From contig JBCAXA010000004.1 of the NCBI GenBank assembly GCA_038534295.1, positions 186,001 through 250,000 on the forward strand: a DNA stretch of 64,000 nt, written 5' to 3'. The notes beneath the pieces were generated by a model. It was not told the DNA's origin, did no database searches, and was given only the letters and a program-made list of their open reading frames with translations. Source of the stretch: JBCAXA01 sp038534295. Its GTDB lineage: Bacteria > Pseudomonadota > Gammaproteobacteria > Steroidobacterales > Woeseiaceae. Shown piece by piece: positions 25,602 to 34,743 of this stretch. Position 1 is the first letter of the stretch. Each line of letters opens with the position of its first letter. Made by a program: the position numbers and the translations under genes.

Positions 25602-26732
25602 TCAGACGTCGCTGCCGTACTCGGCACCGGTGTATATGCGCTGCGTGCGGCCACCGATACCGGTTAGTAGTTCGTACGGCAGTGTGTGGCAGTGGCGCGC
25701 GAGTTCCGCTGCGCTGACGGTCGCACCAAACACCTCACAGCGCGTGCCAACACGCACGGCGTCTGTCGGTAGATCGGTAACGTCAACGGCCGCAAGATCC
25801 ATTGAGACGCGCCCGAAATAAGTCAGCCGTGCAGCGCCTACTGCAACCGGCGCACGCTGGTCGTCGCCGTCCAGCTCACCGGCCAATCGATTGATACCGT
25901 CGGCGTAACCGCCCGCAAGCACCGCGAGACGGGTCGGGCGCCGGGTCACCACCGTCGCGCCGTAACCAACGCCGACACCGGCGGGCAGCTCGCGCAGCTG
26001 CAACACCGGCACTTCAAAAGTTGCGACCGGGCGCAAACGACCATCCAGCGCAGTCGGCGCAGCACTGCAACCGTATAGAGCAATGCCAGGCCGAACGAGG
26101 TCGAAACCCAGCGCATCGTTGGCCAAGATGCCTGCCGAATTGGCCAGACTACGCCGGACGCCTGGCCAGCGCTCGCACAGATCCGTGAATTGCGATAGTT
26201 GAGCAGCCGTCATATCGGACGTTTCATCGTCGGCCGACGCCAAGTGACTCATGATCAACACCGGCTGCAAACCGTTGGGCAACCCGTCATCCGTCAATCG
26301 GCGGCAGTCATCGCCGGACAACGCCAAGCGATGAATACCGGTCTCAACGTGCAGTGCAACCGGCAGCGTTTGCCGCGGCGGCAGCTCACTCGCTAGTCGT
26401 TCCGCCTCAGCGTACGAAAAAATGGCGGGCACCAAGCGATGCTCGAGAAGACTTGCGGCCGGCACAAAAGGTGCTGGCACCATCAGAATGATCTCGGCAT
26501 CGGGCACGAGTCGGCGCAAGGTTATGCCTTCGTCGACGTGCGCGGTGAAAAATGTCCGGCAACCAGCAGCAAACAGCGATTGCGCAACCGCGGCGACGCC
26601 AAGTCCGTACGCATCTGCTTTGACGACCGCGCCGATGGCCGCATCGGTCAGCCCGGCAAGTGTGTGGTAGTTGTGCACTAACGCGTCGAGATCGACGGTC
26701 AGCCTCGGCAGATACTCGCTGCTGGCGGCCAT
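25602..26732 (-). CDS. alr: Alanine racemase
   Basis: This 376-residue PLP enzyme has catalytic Lys38 in AVVKADAYGLG, the N-terminal TIM barrel, and the catalytic tyrosine region (GVGYGATVVTRRPTRLAVLAGGYADG) of the C-terminal domain, which ends ISMDLAAVDVTD. It interconverts L- and D-alanine to supply peptidoglycan synthesis. It is divergent from a D-amino-acid transaminase with 87 bases between starts, forming a D-alanine module. The start is ATG. Confidence 0.93.
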   Translation of the reverse strand: MAASSEYLPRLTVDLDALVHNYHTLAGLTDAAIGAVVKADAYGLGVAAVAQSLFAAGCRTFFTAHVDEGITLRRLVPDAEIILMVPAPFVPAASLLEHRLVPAIFSYAEAERLASELPPRQTLPVALHVETGIHRLALSGDDCRRLTDDGLPNGLQPVLIMSHLASADDETSDMTAAQLSQFTDLCERWPGVRRSLANSAGILANDALGFDLVRPGIALYGCSAAPTALDGRLRPVATFEVPVLQLRELPAGVGVGYGATVVTRRPTRLAVLAGGYADGINRLAGELDGDDQRAPVAVGAARLTYFGRVSMDLAAVDVTDLPTDAVRVGTRCEVFGATVSAAELARHCHTLPYELLTGIGGRTQRIYTGAEYGSDV

Positions 26733-26819
26733 GGATTCTCATTTCGCTGCTCGAATCGGCCGGCAGGGTCGCATAGACTCAGACTATATAACAACGCAGA
26801 GCCTCCCGAAGGAGCCGCC

Positions 26820-27674
26820 ATGTCTGGTTGGGTTGCCGTAAATGGCGCATGGTTGCCAAGCGAAGAAGCCACGGTCAGCGTGTTCGATCGCGGTTTTCTG
26901 TTTGCCGATGCCGTCTACGAAGTCGCTGCCGTTCTCGATGGGCGCTTGGTCGATTTCGACGCGCACTTTGCGCGCCTTCAGCGATCGCTCGGCGAACTCA
27001 ACATCCCGGCACCGTTTACGCGCGACGAATGCCTGGCGCTGAAACGCGAACTCGTCACGCGCAACGCGATCAACGAAGGCATTGCCTACCTGCAGGTCAG
27101 TCGCGGCGAGGCGCAGCGCGATTTTGCGTATCCGAAGAACCCAAAACCGACGTCGGTCGCCTTTGCGCAACAAAAGTCTATTGTCGCGTCGCCACTCGCC
27201 CAACAAGGAATCGCTGTCGTATCGCGGCCGGACATTCGCTGGCGGCGCTGCGACATAAAGACCGTTGGACTGTTGGGCGCGTCGATGACCAAACAGTCGG
27301 CGATCGACGCCGGCGCGGATGACGCCTGGTTTGTCGATGCAGCCGGCGTCACTGAAGGCACGTCGAGTAATGCATATATCGTGACTAAGGCTGGCGCGCT
27401 AATCACGCGGCAACTCGGCAACGAGATCCTCGCCGGAATCACGCGAGACTCGGTACTAGCGGTCGCCCGGGACCATGGTCTCTCGATCGAGGAGCGGACC
27501 TTCTCGCTCGCCGAAGCGCTCGCTGCCAGCGAGGCTTTCATAACCAGCGCAACCACATTCGTGCAGCCGGTCGTTTGTATTGATGGTGAACCCATCGGCG
27601 AAGGTCAGCCTGGGCCTGTAGCCCGCGATCTTCGCGACAAATACATCGAAGTAGCACGGGCGACCGCGCTTTGA
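26820..27674 (+). CDS. dat: D-amino-acid transaminase (class IV aminotransferase)
   Basis: This 284-residue PLP enzyme matches bacterial D-alanine aminotransferase in length and wording. It has the N-terminal VFDRGFLFADAVYEV, the catalytic lysine segment WRRCDIKTVGLLGA (Schiff-base lysine in DIK), and the AGVTEGTSSNAY phosphate-binding loop. It transfers amino groups between D-alanine or D-glutamate and 2-oxo acids. The start is ATG with a GGAG ribosome-binding site. Its divergent partner is alr. The DUF4139 gene follows on the same strand after 41 bases and may be co-transcribed. Branched-chain or aminodeoxychorismate specificity is less likely but possible in this fold. Confidence 0.88.
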   Translation: MSGWVAVNGAWLPSEEATVSVFDRGFLFADAVYEVAAVLDGRLVDFDAHFARLQRSLGELNIPAPFTRDECLALKRELVTRNAINEGIAYLQVSRGEAQRDFAYPKNPKPTSVAFAQQKSIVASPLAQQGIAVVSRPDIRWRRCDIKTVGLLGASMTKQSAIDAGADDAWFVDAAGVTEGTSSNAYIVTKAGALITRQLGNEILAGITRDSVLAVARDHGLSIEERTFSLAEALAASEAFITSATTFVQPVVCIDGEPIGEGQPGPVARDLRDKYIEVARATAL

Positions 27675-27715
27675 CGCGGAGCCGATTTATTGGCCACGTT
27701 GCCGGAGGATTTTGC

Positions 27716-29353
27716 ATGTCGCCGATACGCTATACCGTTTTTTTCGCTTTTTTCGCCGTCACGCCCGCGCTCGCTGTCGACCTGTCGTCGCGGGTCGCCG
27801 AAGTGGTGGTGTACCCGGACGGCGCGCTGATCACCCGCCAGGCTACGCTGGACCTTGCTGCCGGTGAACACGACGTCACCCTCGTCCAGCTGCCGCCCGG
27901 GCTGGATGCCGCTGAGCTGCAGATTGCGGTCACCGACAGCAGCGTGCAGATCGGCCAGGTCCGAGTCGAGCGCGAAGCGACCACCGACGCCTACGACGCC
28001 GAGTTTCGGGCAGCGGAGACGGCGGTCCAAGAGCAGAGACTGGTTATTCAGGCGATTGACGATGCGAGCGCAGCTGCCCGCCTGCAGCTGAAATTTCTGT
28101 CCAGTTTTGCCGAAGGCCAGGCCAAAGACGCCTTTGTCGACGGCACGCGCGGCACGGCGAACGTGGCCGTTTGGCGGGAGGCGCTGGATTTGCTCAGTGA
28201 GGGTTCGGCCGACGCCAACCGGATTCTGCGTGAGAATATCGTCCGCCGGCTCGAAGCCGAACGCGAATTGACGCGACGCGAGCAAGAACTGCGCGCGCTG
28301 GCCGGCGGCAATCGTCGTCGCAGCAGCGCCACGATAAGCGTCGCGAGCCGCGCGCCGATCAGTGCGACGCTCGCCCTCAGCTACTTCGATGACAACGCCG
28401 GCTGGCAACCGGTGTACGAAGCGCGGCTGGATTCACAGACCGGCGAGCTCGCGTTGGCGCAGATCGCCGAAGTCGAACAAGCCACCGACGAAGATTGGCG
28501 CAGCGTGAAAATGACCCTGTCGACCGGGCAGCCCACCGGCGAACTCGAACCCCCGCCGCTGCCGAGCGAGCTGCTGCAGCTCGTCGATCCGCGGGCACGA
28601 CGGAGCCCGCCCGGCACGCTCGAGGAAATCATCGTTACCGGCACACGAGTCGGTCGCGCCGGCAGCGCCGCCGAGTTTGACGACTCGATGGTGGTGGCTG
28701 CACCGCCCGTCGTCGTTAGCGTCGGCGACTTCGCCGTCGACTATGCGATTCCAGGGCTCGTCGATATCGCGAACGACGCCGACGATGCACAAACTTTTGA
28801 GCTTGCGGCGTATCGTTTCGACACCGAATTACTCACGACCGTCGTACCGGTCGAGTCCACCGAGGCATTCCTGCAGGCCCGGTTCACGTATACCGAGGCG
28901 CTACCGCTTTTTGCCAGCAACATGCGCATCTACGTCGATGGCACGTTTGCCGGCGAATCAACGATGCCGTCCGCGCTGCCGGGTAACGAACTGACACTGC
29001 CGATGGGTCAGGACCGACGCATTGAGGTCCGCGTGCGACCACAGGCCGATGACAACGACCGCCGCGGGGTGATCAACCGACGCCGCTTTGAGACCACGCA
29101 CTCGCTGTACGAAATCACCAATCGGCGTTCGACCGCGACACTCGTCGAAGTCGTCGACCGGTATCCGGTTGCTGAGGACCGCGATATCAAGATAGAGATC
29201 GCTCGCACCGCGACGCCGCCGACCGAAACGGAAATCGACGATCAGCCCGGAATCGTAAAGTTCGTTCGCCGGCTCGACGGCGGCGAGAGCTGGATGATTC
29301 GGCAGCAGTACACCGTGAGTTATCCCGCCAACCGAACGCTGTCGTCACGGTAA
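27716..29353 (+). CDS. Exported DUF4139 / mucoidy-inhibitor-A-like protein with internal TonB-box-like motif
   Basis: This 545-residue protein starts at the ATG at 27716, with a GGAGG ribosome-binding site; the longer reading would overlap the transaminase stop. It has a signal peptide (about 4-20, ending ALA-VD), an N-terminal DUF4140-like domain (about 25-110, VVVYPDGALITRQATLDLAAGEHDVTL), a coiled-coil segment (about 115-195) and a DUF4139 beta domain (about 210 to the end). Between residues 302 and 312 it carries LEEIIVTGTRV, which reads exactly like the TonB box of outer-membrane receptors and is unexpected in this family. It is convergent with a TonB-dependent receptor. Confidence 0.82.
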   Translation: MSPIRYTVFFAFFAVTPALAVDLSSRVAEVVVYPDGALITRQATLDLAAGEHDVTLVQLPPGLDAAELQIAVTDSSVQIGQVRVEREATTDAYDAEFRAAETAVQEQRLVIQAIDDASAAARLQLKFLSSFAEGQAKDAFVDGTRGTANVAVWREALDLLSEGSADANRILRENIVRRLEAERELTRREQELRALAGGNRRRSSATISVASRAPISATLALSYFDDNAGWQPVYEARLDSQTGELALAQIAEVEQATDEDWRSVKMTLSTGQPTGELEPPPLPSELLQLVDPRARRSPPGTLEEIIVTGTRVGRAGSAAEFDDSMVVAAPPVVVSVGDFAVDYAIPGLVDIANDADDAQTFELAAYRFDTELLTTVVPVESTEAFLQARFTYTEALPLFASNMRIYVDGTFAGESTMPSALPGNELTLPMGQDRRIEVRVRPQADDNDRRGVINRRRFETTHSLYEITNRRSTATLVEVVDRYPVAEDRDIKIEIARTATPPTETEIDDQPGIVKFVRRLDGGESWMIRQQYTVSYPANRTLSSR

Positions 29354-29384
29354 AAAAAAACCGCGCCGGTCGAAACCGGCACGG
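29352..29384 (-). terminator. Rho-independent terminator of the TonB-receptor gene
   Basis: On the minus strand a GCCGGT/ACCGGC stem (29365-29370 with 29375-29380, loop TTCG, extended by outer pairs to 29361-29384) is followed by nine T (29360-29352). The T tract overlaps the stop codon of the convergent DUF4139 gene. Confidence 0.92.
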
Positions 29385-29429
29385 CACCTGACAAGCGTTG
29401 GGGGAACAGCTTGCAGTAACGGGAAGCGG

Positions 29430-31916
29430 TTAGAAACGCACCGTTGCGGTAACGCCGTAATAAGTGTCGCGCCGCAGCGTACCGACAAACGATCGACGGA
29501 AACTCTCGGCACCGTCGGCGTAGCGCAACACCAACGGCGTCGAATCTTCGCCGGTCAGATTACGTCCCCAGAAATTGATGGCGAACTGTTCGTTTTGAAA
29601 CCCGAAGCGCGCGTTGACGAGCGTTGTTTCGCCGGTTTCTGCCTGATTGTGAACCTGCGCGAATTTGCTGGATTCGAACGACACGTTGCCGCCAACAAAA
29701 AACTCCCAGCCGTCGGTGCCGGCCAACGGCCGGCGCAGATCGACGTCGAGAAACGCTTGATGTTCGGCGGTTCGCGGCACCTGATTGCCGTCAATTGAGC
29801 CGAACAAAGACTCGTTACAGGCCGTCGGATCGTTCGGGTCGGGAAACTGATCGCCGATCGAGCAATCGACGAGCCCATTGTCCGCCGCGTCGTTGAGGAC
29901 CCCTTGGTTTTCGTCGACGCCGTCAGTGAACTCGGCATCCGTGTACGCATAGTTGAACGTAACTGTCAGCCCCTCGACGTTGACGGGTCGATAGGAGAAT
30001 TCCGCTTCAAGTCCATTGATGTCGGCGTCGCCTGCGTTGACGGTGGCTGACGTCGTATTTGCGCCAGAGCGCGCGTTCTGGGTCAGCTGGTAGCCATCGA
30101 TCTGATTAAAGAACAGCGAGAAATTCGCCGTCAGCTGACCGTTGGCCCAAACGTTTTTCGAGCCCAATTCGAACGACGTGACTTCTTCTTCATCAAAGGT
30201 CGGCAAGCCCGCCTCGATGGCAACGACGCCGTTGAAGCCACCCGGTTTGGTGCCTTCGGCGTACAGGGCATACAACAACGAGTTTTCGCCGGCCTTGTAA
30301 TCGACGGTGAAGCGCGGGCTGAACGAGTCAAACGATGCGCTGGCGTTGACTCGGTTGGTAATCGGCCCGCCCAAGTCCTGCGCGACGGCGGCTTGCTCGA
30401 TATCCTCTTCCTGAAAGCGTGCCTCAGCCGTGATGCTGAGCGTATCGGTCAGGTCAAACGACACCAAGCCGAACAGCGCCGTGTTCTCAATCTCGAGGTC
30501 ACTCGCGTCACGCGGGACGTCTATGGTCGGCCCGAAAAACGGCACGATCGATCCGCAAATCGGATTTTGCGCACAAAGGCCGATTTGCTCGCCGAATGCA
30601 GCGCCGAAGTTCGCACCAGCCGCACCAGCTGCACCAGCCGGCAAATCTCGAATCGAGCGCGACAGGCTGTCCTGTTTGAAATAGTAGGCGCCCAGCAGTA
30701 TGTCGAGATTATCGCCCTCGTAGGAGTATCGCAGCTCCTGCGAAATGTCTTCTTCTTCGCCAAGGTTAGCAAACGTGAAATCGACGATCGTGCCGACATA
30801 GCCGAACGAAAATGGCGGTACCGGAAAACCGGCAAACGGAAATCCGCCCGGCGTGAACACGGCTGTCTGAAAGGACGTCGGCTGGTAGTCGCCGTCGCTG
30901 ATATCGATGGAGTCATCACGGTTGTAGCCCGTGATCGACGTCAACGAGCTTTGCTCGTTGAACTCGAAGTCGAGCCTCAGACTGGTTTGCAGCTTTTCAG
31001 ACTCGAGCCGTGCGTCGGGCGCCTGGAAACGAACGTCCGTGTTGATCTCACCCGGCTCGACGGTGCCGCAAAAATAGCGCCCGCCGCCGCCATACAGCGC
31101 GCCATTGTCCGTGAAACAGTTGTTGTCGAGTGCGCTTTGATGGAACAGCGCCGCTTGGCCGTCGTTGAGGTCTGCGTAGTACGCGCGCAATCGCGCGCGA
31201 ATGCTGTCCGTCGGCGTCCACTCGAGGACGGCCGATGCCGACGTCGATTCCTGTTCGCCGATCTCATTGCCATCAAACTCATTGGTAAATGGGCCACCCA
31301 GCTCGAAATGGCGGAGGTTGACGCCACCCGACAGGACGCCGTCGATCAACGGCCCACTGATGCCGGCGGACAGCTCGAATTGATCGTCTTCGCTGACCTC
31401 GACCTGCACGCGGCCGCTGAACTCCTCGCCGGGCGAACGAGTAATGATATTGATAGCGCCAGAGTAGGTGTTGCGACCATACAGCGCACTTTGCGGGCCT
31501 TTTACGATCTCCAGTCGTTCGATTTCATTGAGGTCGTAGTCGGCGATCGAACCGGTGATGTAAACACCGTCGATGAAGTAGGAAACCCCGGAGTCACCGA
31601 GGATGTTGGCCTGACCGCGAATGACCGGTCGATTCGATTGACGGCTAAACTCGTTATCGAACAGCAGGCCTGCCGTCAGCTTGGAAATATCGGACAGATC
31701 TTGCAGCGTCAGGTCCTGAATCAGCGACTCGCTGATGGCTGACACCGCAACCGGAATGTCCTGAATACTCTCTTCTTTCTTTCGCGCCGTGACGATGATC
31801 TCGTCGAGCGTGACACTGTCTTGGGCATACGCCAATGGCGCGTAAGTCCCACCGAGTGCAACGGCGACGGCCGCAGCGACGTGACGAATCCGTACCGGCT
31901 TCGTGTCTGATCTCAT
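29430..31916 (-). CDS. TonB-dependent outer-membrane receptor
   Basis: This 828-residue protein starts at the ATG at 31916, which follows a GGGGGAG ribosome-binding site. It has a signal peptide (cleavage AYA-QD at 31), a TonB box LDEIIVTARKK (38-48), a plug domain (IQDIPVAVSAIS ... VIRGQAN ... DGVYI ... VKGPQSALYGRN) and a beta barrel ending in Phe. The plug wording is that of receptors expanded in oligotrophic proteobacteria that take up carbohydrates, aromatics or terpenoids rather than iron. A GntR-type operator sits 75-94 bases upstream of the ATG. It is the probable outer-membrane entry step of the catabolic regulon. Confidence 0.93.
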   Translation of the reverse strand: MRSDTKPVRIRHVAAAVAVALGGTYAPLAYAQDSVTLDEIIVTARKKEESIQDIPVAVSAISESLIQDLTLQDLSDISKLTAGLLFDNEFSRQSNRPVIRGQANILGDSGVSYFIDGVYITGSIADYDLNEIERLEIVKGPQSALYGRNTYSGAINIITRSPGEEFSGRVQVEVSEDDQFELSAGISGPLIDGVLSGGVNLRHFELGGPFTNEFDGNEIGEQESTSASAVLEWTPTDSIRARLRAYYADLNDGQAALFHQSALDNNCFTDNGALYGGGGRYFCGTVEPGEINTDVRFQAPDARLESEKLQTSLRLDFEFNEQSSLTSITGYNRDDSIDISDGDYQPTSFQTAVFTPGGFPFAGFPVPPFSFGYVGTIVDFTFANLGEEEDISQELRYSYEGDNLDILLGAYYFKQDSLSRSIRDLPAGAAGAAGANFGAAFGEQIGLCAQNPICGSIVPFFGPTIDVPRDASDLEIENTALFGLVSFDLTDTLSITAEARFQEEDIEQAAVAQDLGGPITNRVNASASFDSFSPRFTVDYKAGENSLLYALYAEGTKPGGFNGVVAIEAGLPTFDEEEVTSFELGSKNVWANGQLTANFSLFFNQIDGYQLTQNARSGANTTSATVNAGDADINGLEAEFSYRPVNVEGLTVTFNYAYTDAEFTDGVDENQGVLNDAADNGLVDCSIGDQFPDPNDPTACNESLFGSIDGNQVPRTAEHQAFLDVDLRRPLAGTDGWEFFVGGNVSFESSKFAQVHNQAETGETTLVNARFGFQNEQFAINFWGRNLTGEDSTPLVLRYADGAESFRRSFVGTLRRDTYYGVTATVRF

Positions 31917-31990
31917 CTGAAACTCCCCCGCTTCGCGATCAGTTCGGGCTATCAACCGTGCTTTTTGTCGACTTCGGTTGACAGGTAGCA

Positions 31991-32010
31991 TTGTTATACA
32001 ATTATAACAA
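31991..32010. promoter_or_regulatory. Regulon operator, site 1 (TonB-receptor promoter)
   Basis: TTGTTATAC-AA-TTATAACAA matches the shared inverted repeat TTGTTATAA-N2-TTATAACAA at 17 of 18 arm positions. On the minus strand it contains a perfect TATAAT -10 hexamer, so a bound repressor would block RNA polymerase. Confidence 0.75.
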
Positions 32011-32024
32011 CTTGGCAACCGTGT

Positions 32025-32879
32025 CTAGAAGACCGGGGTTGCGTCGGCATTCGATACCCGATAGCAGAACGCCAATAGCCACTTGAGGTTGATACCGATC
32101 CTGTCCGCCTCCGGCACCGTAAAGGCATAGCCGTGCTCGACACGACCCGCCTCGGTTTCCTCCGACACGTAGATCACCAGCGAATCTCGCGCATAAACTC
32201 CTTCGTAGTTGTTGATCGGCCAATCGACCAGCAGCATCGACACGCCGAGCCGGCGCGGCGGTGACTCGGCTGTCGTAAACCATGCTGCACCGCCCTGATC
32301 GTGCAATTCGAGATTGTCGTAACGGCGGTACGGGACGTCTCTGCCGCCGCCAACGCCGGGCATGTCCGCATGGCACGTGAACTTGCGGGCCCGATGCAAC
32401 TTCCACGGAGTTGCCGCCGATGGGGCATAAAGCCAAAGCTGATTTTCTGCCAACACCAGCGTGCTCGGTAGCGGCGCTTCGCACCCTGTGACCGCCGTTG
32501 CCTTGAATTGCGCCGCATCGCGGGTCCACACGTAGCGGCACGCCGGACCGTCGTCGAGCGCAATCTGCGCGACTAAGCGATCGCCGTCGGCAACGACGTC
32601 GAGCTCAATCGTTCCCTGCACTGCATCGCCGATGTCCAACGTAAACCGCCGTGAGTCGTCGGTCTTCTCGATGCGCCATGTCAGCGGCGCATGTCGATCG
32701 TCCTCGTCTACATCGAGCCGACCTTCAAAATAAACCTGATTCGTGTTGACGAAATGCCCGGGCAAGGCTGCCGCGACGATCATGATGTTGCGTTCGGACG
32801 GGGTGCTGTCTTGTCCCTGTGCCAGCACCGTCATAGGCAACAGGAGTCCGGCGACGAGCGTGGCGTGCTTACTCACCAT
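32025..32879 (-). CDS. Exported CpcT/CpeT-like protein
   Basis: This 284-residue protein starts at the ATG at 32879; the longer frame reads into the next gene. It has a signal peptide (about 5-22, ending LAQG). The mature part has an opening LPGHFVNTNQVYFE, a Cys-containing central part (GPACRYVWTR, TGCEAP, KFTCHADM) and a beta-rich end (YEGVYARDSLVIYVSEE). This is reminiscent of the CpcT/CpeT chromophore-lyase family, a lipocalin-like barrel also found in non-photosynthetic bacteria. The assignment is tentative. Its first codons overlap the DUF1330 gene by 11 bases, so it lies in the aldehyde-dehydrogenase operon. I infer a periplasmic ligand-binding role. Confidence 0.6.
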   Translation of the reverse strand: MVSKHATLVAGLLLPMTVLAQGQDSTPSERNIMIVAAALPGHFVNTNQVYFEGRLDVDEDDRHAPLTWRIEKTDDSRRFTLDIGDAVQGTIELDVVADGDRLVAQIALDDGPACRYVWTRDAAQFKATAVTGCEAPLPSTLVLAENQLWLYAPSAATPWKLHRARKFTCHADMPGVGGGRDVPYRRYDNLELHDQGGAAWFTTAESPPRRLGVSMLLVDWPINNYEGVYARDSLVIYVSEETEAGRVEHGYAFTVPEADRIGINLKWLLAFCYRVSNADATPVF

Positions 32880-33177
32880 TGCATTCGACCAGGGTAACCT
32901 GCACGTCCGCAGCATCGTCGCGATACGGTTTGACGGCTGCGTAGTCGGCTGAATGCCAGAACTCACGGGCCGCCGCCATCGACGGCCAGGCGGATAGTAC
33001 CGTCGCGCGCGCATCGGGCTCGCCCTCGAGCACTTCCAATTCGGACCGCATGGCGATGTAGCGACCGCCGTATTTTGTGACCAGTGCCGGCGTTCGCTTA
33101 GCGTATTCGACAAACCGATCGGGGTCGGTAATCGTCGCCTGGATAATCATGATCGCGCCGATCGGTGCTTGACTCAT
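32869..33177 (-). CDS. DUF1330-family protein
   Basis: This 102-residue ferredoxin-fold (dimeric alpha/beta barrel) protein has the family's IIQATITDPDRFVEYAKRTPALVTKYGGRY opening and the AREFWHSADYAAVKPYR segment. The function of the family is unknown; it often accompanies catabolic genes. It is located 24 bases after the aldehyde-dehydrogenase stop and overlaps the next gene, so it is the second gene of that operon. Confidence 0.88.
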   Translation of the reverse strand: MSQAPIGAIMIIQATITDPDRFVEYAKRTPALVTKYGGRYIAMRSELEVLEGEPDARATVLSAWPSMAAAREFWHSADYAAVKPYRDDAADVQVTLVECNGE

Positions 33178-33201
33178 TGCATCGCTCCTCGCCGATTAGT
33201 C

Positions 33202-34635
33202 TTACTCCGCGAAAACGTCAACCGGTACGACGTCACCGCGATTGACGTACAGCGACTGCCGGCGCAAAAAACGTGTCAGCCCGGCGGGACCGACCCGCGA
33301 TGGACCGAGACCAGAGCAGCCGAAGGCGGATTTCTCCGTCTCGAACAGAAAGGCGGTCAAGCCAGCGTCATTCACGCTGATGCCGCCCGCTTTGATCTGA
33401 CGGGCGACATCGAGCGCCGCGGTCTCGTCGGGCCCAAATACCGCCGCCGACAAACCGTAGCGGCTGTCGTTGGCGAGCCGAACTGCCTCGTCCACGGTAT
33501 CGAAGGCCATGACCGGCATGATCGGACCGAATGTCTCGTCCGTCATCAGCGCCATCGAATGATCAACGCCGGTGACAACCGTAGGCTCGATCCATAAGGC
33601 GCCGTCGTCGCCAGCGACATCACCACCGCAGTGCACGCGGGCGCCTTGTGCAAGCGCATCGCCGAGGTGACGACGAATGGTGTCGGCTTGAGCCGCGAAA
33701 ATCAGCGGGCCGATGACGCCGCCCGTGGTCTTGTCGCGGGTCAGCGGCACGGCTTGCGCTTTCGCCGTCAGCAACGCGACGAAGTCGTCAAACTGCTCGC
33801 GGTTGACGTAAATGCGTTCGAGCGACTGGCATGCTTGGCCGGTCGCAGACACCGACGCGCGCAAAATGGCGGTCGTTGCTCGATCGAGGTCGGTACCGGC
33901 AAGGACGATCGCCGGATCCTTGCCGCCCAGCTCGAGAAACGCTGGAATCAGCCTTGCGGCGGCGGCGGCGGCAACTTTGCGCCCAGTCGCAACACTGCCG
34001 GTAAATGCCACCGCGTCGGCGGCATTGACGAGGGCAGCGCCAGTTTCGCCGTCGCCAGCGGCAACGTGAAGGACACTAGGCAGATCAGGAACCGTCGCGA
34101 TCGCCGCCGTCAGCGGCGCGACGAAACGCGGCGTTACCTCGCTTGGCTTGATGAACACGGTACAACCGGCGAGCAGCGCGGGCAGCGCATCGATAAATGA
34201 TAATAACAGCGGGAAGTTCCACGGGCTGATCGCGGCGACGACCGGATACGGTTGCGCAGTTTCGATGATCTCGACCGCCGGTATTGCCTTGGATGAGCGG
34301 CGCGCATCGTCCAGCAAACCACCGGCGAGCGCGCTCCAACGGGCGATGCTGCCAACGACGCCGTCGAGTTCCTGGGCAGCGAGACGCTGGCGACCGGTGT
34401 CGGTCGCGAGTGCCGCAACGATGTCGTCGCGATGCGCATTGAGTGAGCTTGCGAATGCCTGCAGCGTAGCAACGCGGCTTGCCAGCCCGCTGTCACGCCA
34501 CGCCGGTTGCGACGCGCGCAGCGTCTCGACGCACGCGGCGACCTCGGTAGGCGTAGGCACGCTGAGCCGATAGTCCACGCGCCCTTCTCGTGGATTGCGA
34601 ATTGCCAAATCACGGCGCGCTGCATCCGCGGCCAC
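33202..34635 (-). CDS. Aldehyde dehydrogenase family protein
   Basis: This 477-residue NAD(P)-dependent dehydrogenase starts at a GTG at 34635, chosen because it follows a GGAGG ribosome-binding site and gives normal family length; the open frame upstream is not protein-like. It has the cofactor segment SPWNFPLLLS, the general base in LELGGKDPA and the nucleophile Cys269 in TGQACQSLERIYV. It oxidises an aldehyde to an acid or semialdehyde product. It is first in an operon with the DUF1330 and CpcT-like genes, divergent from an enone-reductase-type gene, with a regulon operator between them. Confidence 0.9.
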   Translation of the reverse strand: MAADAARRDLAIRNPREGRVDYRLSVPTPTEVAACVETLRASQPAWRDSGLASRVATLQAFASSLNAHRDDIVAALATDTGRQRLAAQELDGVVGSIARWSALAGGLLDDARRSSKAIPAVEIIETAQPYPVVAAISPWNFPLLLSFIDALPALLAGCTVFIKPSEVTPRFVAPLTAAIATVPDLPSVLHVAAGDGETGAALVNAADAVAFTGSVATGRKVAAAAAARLIPAFLELGGKDPAIVLAGTDLDRATTAILRASVSATGQACQSLERIYVNREQFDDFVALLTAKAQAVPLTRDKTTGGVIGPLIFAAQADTIRRHLGDALAQGARVHCGGDVAGDDGALWIEPTVVTGVDHSMALMTDETFGPIMPVMAFDTVDEAVRLANDSRYGLSAAVFGPDETAALDVARQIKAGGISVNDAGLTAFLFETEKSAFGCSGLGPSRVGPAGLTRFLRRQSLYVNRGDVVPVDVFAE

Positions 34636-34700
34636 GCTGCCCTCCGGGGCCGCAATCGCTGACGATCGGCGGCCGTGTCGTCTCAGCCGAACATGATATA

Positions 34701-34720
34701 TTGTTATAACATTAAATGTA
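34701..34720. promoter_or_regulatory. Regulon operator, site 2 (aldehyde dehydrogenase / oxidoreductase)
   Basis: TTGTTATAA-CA-TTAAATGTA has a perfect left arm and a degenerate right arm (5 of 9). It also contains the 10-bp palindrome TGTTATAACA. It is centred in the 108-base divergent region between the two gene starts. Confidence 0.6.
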
Positions 34721-34743
34721 ATTGGCGAGCGGCGGGAGCTACC

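Noticed and set aside
26775..26794. ATATAACAA half site between alr and the D-amino-acid transaminase
   Set aside because: The right arm fits, but the left arm does not match the regulon consensus and the genes are housekeeping; it is probably part of an AT-rich promoter.
30393..31742. A 449-codon open frame antisense to the TonB-receptor gene
   Set aside because: It is the complement of a clear TonB-receptor gene in GC-rich sequence, has no family features and no ribosome-binding site.
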